Positions 41,451-50,368 of a DNA stretch of 64,000 bases are shown here, piece by piece; within the stretch, counting starts at the first letter, position 1; every line of letters begins with the position of its first letter. Source of the stretch: Halobium salinum (GTDB lineage: Archaea; Halobacteriota; Halobacteria; Halobacteriales; Haloferacaceae). The notes under the pieces were generated by a model. It did no database searches, was not told the origin of the DNA, and saw only the letters and a program-made list of their open reading frames with translations. The stretch lies in NCBI RefSeq assembly GCF_026586625.1, contig NZ_JAODIW010000008.1, positions 1-64,000 of the forward strand. Direction: 5' to 3'. The translations under genes and the position numbers were made by a program.

Positions 41451-43657
41451 CGGGTGTCTCCTTCGGGTGCTTCGAGTTCCTCGGGCGTCTCGGGCTCCGG
41501 TTCCGCGGGCTCTTCGTCCGCCTCGGGGTGGGCGAGCGCGTCCGGGTCCACGGTCAGTCGCACGTCGACGGCGGCGACGCCGCGGTCGTCCTCCGTCTCG
41601 CCGTCCCCACCGTCCGTCGGCAGCGCGACGAGCGGGTTGATGTCCAGTTCGACGATGGCGGGGAAGTCGTCCACCAGTTGCGAGAGCCGTTGAATCGTCT
41701 CGACGACCCCGTCGACGTCGACCGGGTCGCGGCCACGGGCGCCACGGAGGAGCGGCGCCGACTTCACTTCGCGGGTCATCTCCCGCGCCTCGGACTCGGC
41801 GACGGGGGCGACGCGGAAGGTGGTGTCCTCCATCACCTCGACGAAGATGCCGCCCAGCCCGAACATCAGGAGCGGGCCGAACTGCGGGTCGCGGTTCATC
41901 CCGACGATGGTCTCCACCCCGTCCTCTAAGTCGACCATCTCCTGGACCTGCACGCCGATGATGTCGGCGTCGGGCTGGTAGTTGCGGGCGCGGGTGACGA
42001 GGTCCTCGTAGGCGTCGTAGGCGTCCTCGTTGGCGACGCCGACCTTGACGCCGCCGATGTCGGACTTGTGGAGGATGTCCGGCGAGACGATTTTCATCAC
42101 CACGTCGCCGTCGATGTCCTGGGCGACCGCGACCGCGTCGCTCGCGTCGTCGACGATGTCGCCCTGCGGCGTCGGGATGCCGTAGGCGTCGAGCAGGCCC
42201 ATCGCCTCGACGCCGAGGCGGTTGTCGCCCCGTTCCTCGACCCGGGAGAGGACTTCGAACGCGCGCTCGCGGTCCACGTCGAACTCGGTCGGCGCGTCGT
42301 ACTCGCGCTCCGAGATGCGCTTGTACCGCAGGAGGGCGTCGAGGCTCTCGACCGCGCGGGCCGGGTCGAAGTAGTTCGGGACGCCGGCCTCCGAGAGCAC
42401 GTCGGCGGCGGGGGCGACGCTGTCGCCGCCCATGAAGCAGGCCGCGACGGGCTTGTCGTGTTTCTCGCGCAGTTCGACGGTGGCCTCCGCGAGTTCCTCG
42501 TAGTCGAGCACGGCGGTCGGCGCCGAGAGCACGATGGCCGAGCCGACGTTCTCGTCGCCCAGCGCGGTGTCGAGTGCGGACTCGAAGCGGTCGATGTCGG
42601 CGTCGCCGACGATGTCGACCGGGTTGTAGATGTTCCCCTCCTCGGGGAGGTTCTCGCCGAACGTCTCCAGCGTCTCGTCCTCGAAGGAGGCCATCCGGAG
42701 TTCGGACTCGCCGACGGCGTCGGTCGTCATGACGCCGGGGCCGCCGGCGTTGGTGACGACCGCGACCGTGTCCGAATCGGGGAGGGGTTGGCCGGCGAGC
42801 ATCTGCGAGGCGTCGAACAGTTCCTGGACGCCCTCGGCCCGCAGGACGCCGGCCTGGTCGAGACCGGCTTCGTACGCCTGCTCGGAGCCGGCGATGGTGC
42901 CGGTGTGTGAGGAGGCGGCCTGCGCCCCGGCCTCGGTCCGGCCGGACTTGACGAGCACGATGGGCGTGTCCTGTGTCACTTCACGGGCCGTGTCGATGAA
43001 CTCGCGGCCGTGTTCGATGCCTTCGAGGTAGCCGATGACCACGTCGGTGTCGGGGTCGTCGCCCCACTCGTCGACGAAGTCCGCCTCGTCGAGGACGGCC
43101 TTGTTGCCGAGCGAGACGACGTCCTTGAACCCGATGCCCTCGTCGTTGGCCCAGTCGAGGACGGCGGTGATGAACGCGCCCGACTGCGACATGAAGGAGA
43201 TGTTCCCCGGCAGGGCGTTGTCGGGGCCGAAGGTGGCGTTCATCATCTTCGTCGTCGACATCACGCCGAGGCTGTTGGGGCCGACGAGGTTCAGGTCGTA
43301 GCGTTCGGCGACCTCCGTCAACTCGCGCTCGCGGGCGGCGCCCTCGCCGCCGGTCTCGCCGAAGCCGGCGGTGATGACGACGACGTTCTCGACGCCGGCC
43401 TCGCCGCACCCCTCGACGGCGTCGACCGCGATTCCCGGCGGGACGACGACGATAGCCACGTCGGCGTCCGCCTCCCCGACCGAGTCCACGCAGTCGAGGC
43501 CGAGCACCTCGTCGTAGTTCGGGTTGACGGGGACGACGGTGCCGTCGAAGTCGGCGAGGAGGTTGTCGGTGATGGCCCGACCGATGGACCCCTCGCGTGC
43601 CGTCGCGCCGATGACCGCGACGCGGTCCGGCGCGAACAGTTCGGATAACGTTCCCAT
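41447..43657 (-). CDS. acd: ADP-forming acetate:CoA ligase, fused alpha-beta subunits
   Basis: A 736-residue enzyme that converts acetyl-CoA, ADP and phosphate to acetate, ATP and CoA, the main acetate-forming, energy-saving step in archaea. The alpha part has the CoA-binding Rossmann start VAVIGATAREGSIGRAI, FMSQSGAF and the phosphohistidine in ASSHTGTIAGSEQAYEAG (around residue 250). The beta part is an ATP-grasp domain starting GIPTPQGDIVDDAS, with a second His in ILHKSDIGGVKVGV. An acidic tail ends it. Haloarchaeal enzymes have this alpha-beta fusion. The ATG at 43657 (MGTLSELFAPDRV) is chosen over a longer frame; TTAAGC about 30 bp upstream may be its TATA element. Confidence 0.93.
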   Translation of the reverse strand: MGTLSELFAPDRVAVIGATAREGSIGRAITDNLLADFDGTVVPVNPNYDEVLGLDCVDSVGEADADVAIVVVPPGIAVDAVEGCGEAGVENVVVITAGFGETGGEGAARERELTEVAERYDLNLVGPNSLGVMSTTKMMNATFGPDNALPGNISFMSQSGAFITAVLDWANDEGIGFKDVVSLGNKAVLDEADFVDEWGDDPDTDVVIGYLEGIEHGREFIDTAREVTQDTPIVLVKSGRTEAGAQAASSHTGTIAGSEQAYEAGLDQAGVLRAEGVQELFDASQMLAGQPLPDSDTVAVVTNAGGPGVMTTDAVGESELRMASFEDETLETFGENLPEEGNIYNPVDIVGDADIDRFESALDTALGDENVGSAIVLSAPTAVLDYEELAEATVELREKHDKPVAACFMGGDSVAPAADVLSEAGVPNYFDPARAVESLDALLRYKRISEREYDAPTEFDVDRERAFEVLSRVEERGDNRLGVEAMGLLDAYGIPTPQGDIVDDASDAVAVAQDIDGDVVMKIVSPDILHKSDIGGVKVGVANEDAYDAYEDLVTRARNYQPDADIIGVQVQEMVDLEDGVETIVGMNRDPQFGPLLMFGLGGIFVEVMEDTTFRVAPVAESEAREMTREVKSAPLLRGARGRDPVDVDGVVETIQRLSQLVDDFPAIVELDINPLVALPTDGGDGETEDDRGVAAVDVRLTVDPDALAHPEADEEPAEPEPETPEELEAPEGDTR

Positions 43658-43893
43658 CGTCCCGGCGTTGGGTCCGAAATCGCTTAACTCCCGGTGTGGA
43701 GGCGATGGCGCGGGAGTCGGTGTCGTGGCTCGCGGCCGGTAAATCGTGAGGGTTCCGACGGTCGCGGCAACCCTCGAAGCACAAGCATAATCGCTGGGGC
43801 CGATACCGGTCGAGCCGGCCGCAATCGACAGTACCGGGTCGTCTCGCCCCCAGCCGACCGTTCTTTCCCCTCCCGTCCCTCCTCCCGACCACG

Positions 43894-44655
43894 ATGAACG
43901 CAACCGTCGGCGACCTCGAAGGCAAAGCGGCAATCGTCACCGGCGCCTCCTCGGGTATCGGCGAGGCCACCGCGGAGATGCTCGCGGAGGCGGGCGCGAG
44001 CGTCGCGCTCGCCGCCCGACGCGAGGACGAACTCGAACAGCTCGCGGACCGCATCGAGGAGAACGGCGGCGAGGCGCTCGTCGTCCCCACCGACGTGACC
44101 GACGGCGACCAGGTCGACGCGCTGGTCGACGAGACCGTCGAGACGTTCGGGAGCCTCGATATCCTCGTCAACAACGCGGGCGTGATGCTGCTCGAACGCC
44201 TCGACGAGGCCGACACCGACAACCTCCGACAGATGGTCGAGGTGAACCTCCTCGGACTGATGGACGCGACCCACAGCGCGCTCCCCTACATGCAGAAGCA
44301 GGGCGAGGGCCACATCGTCAACATCTCCTCCGTCGCGGGGCGGAAGGCGATGGCCGGCGGTAGCGGCTACAACGCGACGAAGTTCGGCGTCAACGGGTTC
44401 ACCGAGGCCCTTCGACAGGAGGTCTCCGGCGAGGACTTCATCCGGACGACGCTCATCGAACCCGGCTACGTCGACACCGAACTCGCAGAGCACATCCCCG
44501 ACGACGAGGCACAGGAGCAGACGAAGGAGGCCCTGGAGCAGATGGACGCGCTCGAAGCCGAGGACATCGCCCGCACCATCGCGTTCGCCGTCGGTCAGCC
44601 CGCCCACGTCGACGTGAACGAGATTCTCGTGCGGCCGACCGAGCAGGAACTCTGA
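43894..44655 (+). CDS. Short-chain dehydrogenase/reductase
   Basis: A 253-residue classical SDR. The nucleotide-binding motif is VTGASSGIGEA (TGxxxGIG), NNAG lies in DILVNNAGVML, the catalytic Ser in VNISSVAG, and the YxxxK pair in SGYNATKFGVNGF. Asn-Ser-Tyr-Lys are all present, so it should be an active NAD(P)-dependent oxidoreductase. The RR in LAARRED after the first strand suggests NADPH preference. Substrate unknown; it resembles the YdfG/serine dehydrogenase-like group. It is divergent from acd (236-bp gap) and followed by a flavoprotein gene 81 bp later. Confidence 0.92.
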   Translation: MNATVGDLEGKAAIVTGASSGIGEATAEMLAEAGASVALAARREDELEQLADRIEENGGEALVVPTDVTDGDQVDALVDETVETFGSLDILVNNAGVMLLERLDEADTDNLRQMVEVNLLGLMDATHSALPYMQKQGEGHIVNISSVAGRKAMAGGSGYNATKFGVNGFTEALRQEVSGEDFIRTTLIEPGYVDTELAEHIPDDEAQEQTKEALEQMDALEAEDIARTIAFAVGQPAHVDVNEILVRPTEQEL

Positions 44656-44736
44656 GGCCGCCCGTCGGCGACGCCGACGAACCGCGGAGCCGACTCCGTT
44701 TTCCGAGCCGAGGCCGGATTTGCACCCGAACGACCA

Positions 44737-46014
44737 GTGACACCTCCACCGTCTCCCGACACCGACTCCGGGACCGACACCGACTCCGGGACCGACACCG
44801 GTTCGGGTACCGGGACCGATAGCGACGCAAACGCCGACCCCCGGACCGACCCGACCCCCGACGACGGCCTGTCGGTCGTCGTCTCCGGCGGGTCGATGGG
44901 CGGGCTGTTCACGGGGCTCGCGCTTCTCTCCGCCGGCCACGACGTGGACGTGTACGAACGTGCCGAGGGCGGACTCCGGAGTCGCGGCGCCGGTATCGTC
45001 GCCCAGCCGGAGATTCTCGACTTCGTCGCCTCCCACGGTATCGGGCGGCCGGCCGACCTGACGACCACCACGTCCCGCCGGCAGTACCTCGCACGGGACG
45101 GGACGGTCGAACGGGAACGCCCCGAGCGCATGACGTTCACCGGTTGGGACGCCCTGTACCGACGGCTCCGCGGGGCGCTCCCGGACGAACGCTACCACGC
45201 CGGACGGCGCACCGTCGGCGTCGAGGGTTCGGTCGGAGACGGTGACGGGGGCAGAGACGACCTCTCGGACGCCGCGGCGCTGCGCTTCGAGGACGGGTCG
45301 AGCGCCGAGGGCGACCTCGCGGTCGTCGCGGAGGGAGGTCGGTCCGCGACCCGCGAGGCGCTCCTGCCGAACGTCGACCCGGAGCCCGCCGGTTACGTCG
45401 CCTGGCGTGGCGTGATATCCGAGGACGCCGTCCCGACGCGCGTTCGCGACGCCTTCACCGACACGTTCGTCTTCTACGAGGGGGACGGGGAGCTCGTCCT
45501 CGGCTACCGCATCCCGGGGCCCGACGGGGGAACGGAGCCTGGCGGGGGCCGGCTCAACTGGGTGTGGTACGACGACGTCGGTGACGCGGCCGACCGCCGG
45601 CGGCTCATGACCGACGCCGACGGGGAGCGAAACGAGTTCTCGGTATCGCCGGGGAGGCTCCGGGACGGCGTCCGGGAGGACCTGCTCGCGGCGGCCACGA
45701 GCCGGCTCCCGGACACCTTCACCGACCTCGTCGCGGCGACCGACGACGCGTTCGTCCAGACCGTGTACGACCTGTCGGTGCCGCGGATGCGCTTCGGCCG
45801 CGTCTGTCTCCTCGGCGACGCGGCGTTCGTCGCGCGGCCGCACACCGCCGCCGGTACCGCGAAGGCGGCCGCCGACGGGACCCGGCTCGCCCGCGCCCTC
45901 GACGGCGCTTGCGGCGTCGACGACGCGCTCGCCGACTGGGCGGGAGCGCGCCTCGACGCCGGACGTCGCCTCGTCGCCGAGGGCGTGCGGATGGGCGACG
46001 GGTACATGGAGTGA
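44737..46014 (+). CDS. FAD-dependent monooxygenase
   Basis: A 425-residue flavoprotein of the PHBH-type aromatic hydroxylase family. The FAD motif is SGGSMGGLFTGLALLSAGHD (about residues 50-69), followed by an Arg in YERAEGGLRSRGAGI, and the second FAD-binding motif is CLLGDAAFVARPHTAAGTAK near residue 365. Related enzymes include 2,6-dihydroxypyridine and salicylate hydroxylases, so an aromatic substrate is likely. The first 45 residues are a low-complexity Asp/Ser/Thr/Gly repeat encoded by a GC-rich near-repeat of an 18-bp unit; the GTG at 44737 is uncertain and the true start may lie later. Confidence 0.85.
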   Translation: MTPPPSPDTDSGTDTDSGTDTGSGTGTDSDANADPRTDPTPDDGLSVVVSGGSMGGLFTGLALLSAGHDVDVYERAEGGLRSRGAGIVAQPEILDFVASHGIGRPADLTTTTSRRQYLARDGTVERERPERMTFTGWDALYRRLRGALPDERYHAGRRTVGVEGSVGDGDGGRDDLSDAAALRFEDGSSAEGDLAVVAEGGRSATREALLPNVDPEPAGYVAWRGVISEDAVPTRVRDAFTDTFVFYEGDGELVLGYRIPGPDGGTEPGGGRLNWVWYDDVGDAADRRRLMTDADGERNEFSVSPGRLRDGVREDLLAAATSRLPDTFTDLVAATDDAFVQTVYDLSVPRMRFGRVCLLGDAAFVARPHTAAGTAKAAADGTRLARALDGACGVDDALADWAGARLDAGRRLVAEGVRMGDGYME

Positions 46015-46176
46015 GCTGACGAGGCGTGCCGGGGGCCGACGAGCCGACCGAACCAGTGACGCGCCGGCCGAACCGAATCGGGGAGAAGGGGGGCCCAAAG
46101 CGGCAGAACCGTCTGTAGTGCCTTCCGGACCGACGACCGCCGGCATCGACCCCTCCGCTCGTCTGCTCGACCCGAC

Positions 46177-46959
46177 TCAGTTCACGTGCGCGCCGCCGTC
46201 GACCCACACCGTCTCGCCGGTGACGTAGGAGGCGAGGTCGCTCGCGAGGTAGAGGTACGCCCCCGGCAGTTCGTCGGGGGTTCCGGCCCGAAGCGGGAGC
46301 GACGGCTCCTCGTCGTCGGGCTCCATCTCCCCCGCGCGCTCGGACCAGCCCTCGGTAATCTCGGTCGCGACGGGGCCGGGGGCGACCGCGTTCACCCGGA
46401 TTCCCTCGGGGGCGAGTTCGAGCGCCGCCGACCGGGTTATCATCTCCACCGCCCCTTTGCTCGCGGCGTAGTGTGAGTGGGTCCACTCGGCGACCCGCGA
46501 GGTCGTCGAGGCGGTGTTGACGACGACGCCCGGTTCCTGCCGGTCGAGCATGTCGCGGGCGGCGGCCTGCGTCCCGAAGTACACCCCGCGGGCGTTGACG
46601 CCGAGCACCCGGTCGAACTCCTCGGGTTCGACGTCGAGAAAGCGCAGGTTGCGGTGGACGCCGGCGTTGTTCACCATGACGCTCACGCCGCCGTAGTCGC
46701 GGGCGGCCTCGACGACGGCCTCGACGGCGCTCGGCTCGGACACGTCGGTCTCGACGAACTCGGCCTCGCCGCCGTACTCGCGAATCAGTTCGTGGGTCGG
46801 CGTCGACTCGCCGTCGACTTTCGGCTCCTCGCGCACGTCGGCGACGAGGACGGTCGCGCCGGCCTCGCCGAACGCGCGAGCGACGGCCCGGCCGATACCG
46901 CTCGACCCGCCGGTGACGATGGCGACCTCGTCCGCGAAGTCGGGAGTGAGCGTTCGCAT
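46177..46959 (-). CDS. Short-chain dehydrogenase, glucose 1-dehydrogenase-like
   Basis: A 260-residue classical SDR. It carries VTGGSSGIGRAVARAFGEAG, NNAG in VMVNNAGVHR, Ser in VVNTASTTSR, and the YxxxK motif in SHYAASKGAVEM. DVREEP after the first strand suggests NAD preference. The C-terminal pattern YLASDLASYVTGETVWVDGG is typical of glucose 1-dehydrogenase and 3-oxoacyl-ACP reductase-like SDRs. It is a close paralogue of the SDR at 55882. It converges with the flavoprotein gene. Substrate unknown. Confidence 0.92.
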   Translation of the reverse strand: MRTLTPDFADEVAIVTGGSSGIGRAVARAFGEAGATVLVADVREEPKVDGESTPTHELIREYGGEAEFVETDVSEPSAVEAVVEAARDYGGVSVMVNNAGVHRNLRFLDVEPEEFDRVLGVNARGVYFGTQAAARDMLDRQEPGVVVNTASTTSRVAEWTHSHYAASKGAVEMITRSAALELAPEGIRVNAVAPGPVATEITEGWSERAGEMEPDDEEPSLPLRAGTPDELPGAYLYLASDLASYVTGETVWVDGGAHVN

Positions 46960-47033
46960 GGTCGTCGTTCGGGCCGACGTGGCCTCAACGTTCGTGTGGC
47001 CGTGAAGCGTGCCGGATTCTCGACGAGCGCGCC

Positions 47034-47327
47034 TTATATCAGGTCGTTCGGGTCGTGTTCCGCCCGCATCCGCCGAGCCTCCGCGGCGTAGCGCTCCCGT
47101 TCATCGGTGTCCTCGACCGCGCCGAGGCTGTCCTCGTCGGCGTCGACGGCGGCGGTGGTGTCCCGCCGGTCCCCGAAGCTCGTCAGCGCCCGCTCCTTGC
47201 GGAGGTAGCGCGAGCCGTCCGGCGTGGCGTAGACGAGGATGACGATGTTCTGTTCGTCGTCGGAGTAGGTGCGCTCGACGAGCCAGACCCGCTTCGTCTC
47301 GGTCTGCCGGTTCGTGGTCGTGTTCAT
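47034..47327 (-). CDS. Small conserved protein related to the 253-residue protein upstream
   Basis: A 97-residue acidic soluble protein. Its strand-rich centre (NIVILVYATPDGSRYLRKER) resembles a segment of the 253-residue protein at 48731 (TVLVALFGDDGKKYLRQYAL): both read as hydrophobic strand, DG, basic residue, YLR, then a variable helix. It lies 49 bp downstream of the 10-TM exporter gene on the same strand and may be in its transcript. I do not recognise a named family. A small regulatory or binding module is plausible but unproven. Confidence 0.65.
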   Translation of the reverse strand: MNTTTNRQTETKRVWLVERTYSDDEQNIVILVYATPDGSRYLRKERALTSFGDRRDTTAAVDADEDSLGAVEDTDERERYAAEARRMRAEHDPNDLI

Positions 47328-47376
47328 GTCGTATGGTCGGGTTGGCGAAGAGTTAGCGGTTCTGTGAAGTGTGATA

Positions 47377-48609
47377 TCAGCCCAGCACGCCGAAGCCGAA
47401 CATCGGGCCGAACAGCAGATGCATGCCGACGCCGACGACGAGCGCCGGCACCGTCGTGTAGATGGACGCGATGACCGCGGCCTTCTTGTCGATGGCGATG
47501 AGCGGGAACAGCGCGTCGCCGTCCTGGCTGATTGCGTTCGCGGTGAGCGCCGAGAACGGGATGGCCCCCTCGGCGTAGGCCGTGGCGAGCACGATCTGCG
47601 GGCCGCAACCGGGGATGAGTCCGAGCGCCGCGCCGGCGACGGGCGCGAGGACGCCGACCGCGGCGGCGACCGCGGCGAGGTCGAGCCCGCTGAACAGCAT
47701 GGTGTACTCGTACAGCAGGTACGCCGTGATGACCCAGACGGTGACGAAGGAGGTCTCCATCCCGGCGTGGGTCAGGGTCTCGCGGACGTTCGCGAACGTG
47801 TCTCGGGCCTGCCCGACGTGCCCGTGCCCGACGTACCGCCGGCCGACGAAGTACAGGTAGAACGACAGCGCGGTGCCGGTGATGCCGAAGACGGTGAAGA
47901 CGCCGGCGTAGTCGAGACCGAGTGCGAGCGGCACGTCCGGGGCGCCGCGCAGGAGATAGAGGGTCCCGGCGACGAGCGCGACCGCGGCGGCGACCCACCA
48001 GAGGGCGAGCGCGCCGAGCGAGAGCCGTCTCATCAGGGGGTTGTTCCGGGTCGGTGCGTCGACCTCACAGCCGGCCTCGTCCTCGTAGTGGTGGACCTGA
48101 CTGCCGACGCCGGCGGCGGCGAAGTGTTCACGTCGCCCCGCGCCGGCGACGGGGACGCCGCCGTCCGTGACGGAAGGCCGGAGGCTGGCGACCGCGCGGT
48201 CGATGCGGTCGACGCCGAGGCCGAACGTGTCGACGGCGTAGCCGAACACGACCGCCGAGACGAACGCGATGCCGTAGGCGTACAGCGCCGCCTCGGGGGC
48301 GAGCGCGAGGATGACGAACGCCGAGTCGCCGGCGGTGGCGATGAGCGTCGCGACGACCGTCCCGAACGACACCGAACCGCGCACGTACAGCGGCATCATG
48401 ACGATGGCGCCGCCACAGCCGGGCGTGAGGCCCATCAGGGCGCCGACCAGCGGGCCGGCGCGGCGGTTCTCTTCGAGGCGGCGGATGAGCCTCCCGTCGG
48501 TCTTGTACTGGACGTAACTGAACAGCAGGACCGTGACCGCGACGAACGCGCTGACCTGGACGAACCCGTCGCGGACGGAGGCGAGAAAGATATCGAGTAG
48601 TTCTGACAT
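47377..48609 (-). CDS. Putative 10-TM heavy-metal (manganese) exporter
   Basis: A 410-residue polytopic membrane protein of the ArsP_2/putative manganese transporter type. It consists of two related halves, each with a signature loop: LTPGCGGAIVMMPLY (about residues 60-74) and LIPGCGPQIVLATAY (about 330-344). The cytosolic loop between (about 150-195) contains His, Asp and Cys residues. The two-fold PGCG repeat is the family hallmark; members are linked to Mn, arsenite-like or other heavy metal export, and the substrate is not proven. A palindrome (TTTAGA-N4-TCTAAA) overlaps the likely TATA box, suggesting control by a metal-dependent repressor. Confidence 0.82.
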   Translation of the reverse strand: MSELLDIFLASVRDGFVQVSAFVAVTVLLFSYVQYKTDGRLIRRLEENRRAGPLVGALMGLTPGCGGAIVMMPLYVRGSVSFGTVVATLIATAGDSAFVILALAPEAALYAYGIAFVSAVVFGYAVDTFGLGVDRIDRAVASLRPSVTDGGVPVAGAGRREHFAAAGVGSQVHHYEDEAGCEVDAPTRNNPLMRRLSLGALALWWVAAAVALVAGTLYLLRGAPDVPLALGLDYAGVFTVFGITGTALSFYLYFVGRRYVGHGHVGQARDTFANVRETLTHAGMETSFVTVWVITAYLLYEYTMLFSGLDLAAVAAAVGVLAPVAGAALGLIPGCGPQIVLATAYAEGAIPFSALTANAISQDGDALFPLIAIDKKAAVIASIYTTVPALVVGVGMHLLFGPMFGFGVLG

Positions 48610-48622
48610 AGCGGGGTTCCGG

Positions 48623-48638
48623 TTTAGACGTATCTAAA
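48623..48638 (-). promoter_or_regulatory. Candidate metalloregulator operator of the 10-TM exporter
   Basis: TTTAGACGTATCTAAA, an interrupted palindrome with 6-bp arms and a 4-bp centre. On the minus strand it overlaps TATTTAGA, a TATA-like element about 22-34 bp before the ATG at 48609, so the message would be leaderless and the operator would block the basal machinery. The shape resembles DtxR/SirR-family sites, but no regulator gene is nearby. Confidence 0.45.
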
Positions 48639-48730
48639 TATCAGTTTCGTCGGAGAGAACTTATACGTTCGTATGTGAACGAGTGAATGTCGGTCGAGTT
48701 ATAGGTCCGGCGACCAGCGGGCGAGGCCGT

Positions 48731-49492
48731 TCAGGTGGATCGCGTCTCGTCGCGGTCGGTATCAGGGGTCGGTAGGGTGTCCGCCGTCGACCCGTCGCCG
48801 TCGGCGACGACGTACCCGTGGCAGGCGAGCGCCCGTTCGACGACCGAGGAAAGGCGTTCTCTGGGGGTTCCGCTCAGTTCGAGCAGCGCCTGGTCCTCAC
48901 GGACGAGACGGATCGGGGTTCGTTCGCCCACCGCATCCTCCTTCCCCTCCTTCACCCGGCCATCTTCGCTCTTGACGCCCTCGCGCTCCTCGGACTCCAC
49001 GAGCGCGTACTGCCGGAGATACTTCTTCCCGTCGTCGCCGAAGAGGGCGACGAGCACGGTCGAGGGGCTCCCACTCGTGTCCCCGGTGTCGTCGACGTCG
49101 GGGTCGTAGTCGCCGCTCTCGACGACGGTGACGCGCTCGAAGTCCGAGAGGTCGGTGCTGAGTCTACCCCGGACGAGCTGCTCTTCGACCCACGAACGCT
49201 CCCACTCCTCGCGCTCGTCGGTGTTCTGTGTTCGGCCGACCACCCGGTCAGGGGTGACCTCGACGACCTCCCACTTTCGGACGTGTGCGGACTCCATCTC
49301 GGGGCGGCTCCGGCCCCGAACGTCCCCCTCCATCAGGAGGTCGCCGCGGCGGACGCGGAAGTATCGGGGGCTCGGGAGGGCGAAGTCCACGTAAATCTCG
49401 TCGGGCGTCAGGCCGACGCCCGCACGGGCGCCCTGATAGTGGCGCGTCTCTAGAGTCGTCGTCTCGGTTTTGCGGTCGATGTGTGTACTCAT
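48731..49492 (-). CDS. Conserved haloarchaeal protein of unknown function
   Basis: A 253-residue acidic soluble protein. An N-terminal beta-rich part contains YVDFALPSPRYFRVRRGDLL and EVVEVTPDRVVGRTQNTDER, and the middle has TVLVALFGDDGKKYLRQYAL, similar to the 97-residue protein at 47034. The C-terminus has a helical ending (SSVVERALACHGYVV) and a disordered tail. No catalytic motif is evident. It precedes the 10-TM exporter by 121 bp in the same direction. The ATG at 49492 sits in a short palindrome (CTCATAC-N6-GTATGAG, 49488-49507). I cannot assign a family. Confidence 0.65.
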   Translation of the reverse strand: MSTHIDRKTETTTLETRHYQGARAGVGLTPDEIYVDFALPSPRYFRVRRGDLLMEGDVRGRSRPEMESAHVRKWEVVEVTPDRVVGRTQNTDEREEWERSWVEEQLVRGRLSTDLSDFERVTVVESGDYDPDVDDTGDTSGSPSTVLVALFGDDGKKYLRQYALVESEEREGVKSEDGRVKEGKEDAVGERTPIRLVREDQALLELSGTPRERLSSVVERALACHGYVVADGDGSTADTLPTPDTDRDETRST

Positions 49493-49645
49493 ACGCCGCA
49501 GTATGAGGCGTCCTGAGGGGATAAGCGCAGAGTCGCCCCTGGCGGAACGAAACCGTCGGCTGGCGCGGTTTCGGCCGCGCGGCTCGGGTCGTTCGAGTCG
49601 TCTGTGTCACCTGCACCGTCCGCGCGTCCGTGTCACCTGTGTCGC

Positions 49646-50248
49646 CTACATCGCCTGCGCGTCCGTGTCCTCCCGGGTCGGAGAACTGGTCGCTCGATGG
49701 CGACGGTCAGCGGCGGATTCGCGAGCGCCCCCCCTCGACGGCGGCGTCTCGTACACTCGTCCACGTCGCTCGCGGGACGTGAGCCACGTTCCGAGCGTGA
49801 GCCCGTAAACGGCGTGACCGGCGTGGAAGACGAGCGCGTGGTCCGGCTCCAGCCCGCGCCGCAGGAGTCGCGGGAAGAGCACCCGCGTGCCGAATATGGA
49901 GAGCAGGAGGCCGTACGCCACGCCGAGGGTGACCCCGGTCGGGTCGCGCCCGAGCGGCGACCGACGCGTCGCCCACTCCAGAATCGGTCCGAAGAGGGCG
50001 CCGGCGACGGTTCCGTAGAGGAGGTGGAGCACGAACCCCTGAGCCGGGTACTGTTCGGCCTCGCCACCGCCGACGTAGCGCGCCCAGAACTCGGCCGTCG
50101 GCGGCAGGGCGCGGAAGACGGGGGCGCGATAGACTGTCATCACGACGGTCGCCACCAGCCCCCCAACCGCCCCGTCGACCGCCGCGTGGCGTGTGAGGGG
50201 GTCGGTTCGGTCGGTGACGACGGTTCGGAGTCGGGTCAGTGCGTTCAC
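49646..50248 (-). CDS. Hypothetical membrane protein (DUF6789-like)
   Basis: A 200-residue protein with about four membrane helices (for example AAVDGAVGGLVATVVMTVYR, LHLLYGTVAGALFGPIL, TGVTLGVAYGLLLSIFGTRV and AGHAVYGLTLGTWL) and histidines near the last two (FHAGHAVYG). It resembles small haloarchaeal membrane proteins annotated DUF6789 or DUF1440-like; this family name is recalled rather than tested. A basic Arg-rich tail (about 165-200) ends the protein. It stands alone. Function unknown. Confidence 0.7.
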   Translation of the reverse strand: MNALTRLRTVVTDRTDPLTRHAAVDGAVGGLVATVVMTVYRAPVFRALPPTAEFWARYVGGGEAEQYPAQGFVLHLLYGTVAGALFGPILEWATRRSPLGRDPTGVTLGVAYGLLLSIFGTRVLFPRLLRRGLEPDHALVFHAGHAVYGLTLGTWLTSRERRGRVYETPPSRGGARESAADRRHRATSSPTREDTDAQAM

Positions 50249-50368
50249 GGTCCGGAGTCAACGCTCGCCGAGCGGGTAGCCTTGTCGTGGCCGATTAGTC
50301 GATGAGCAGACATGAACCCGAACACGGCCGGCTGAGCCAGCCTCAGCCACGAACGCCACGACTCGGCC

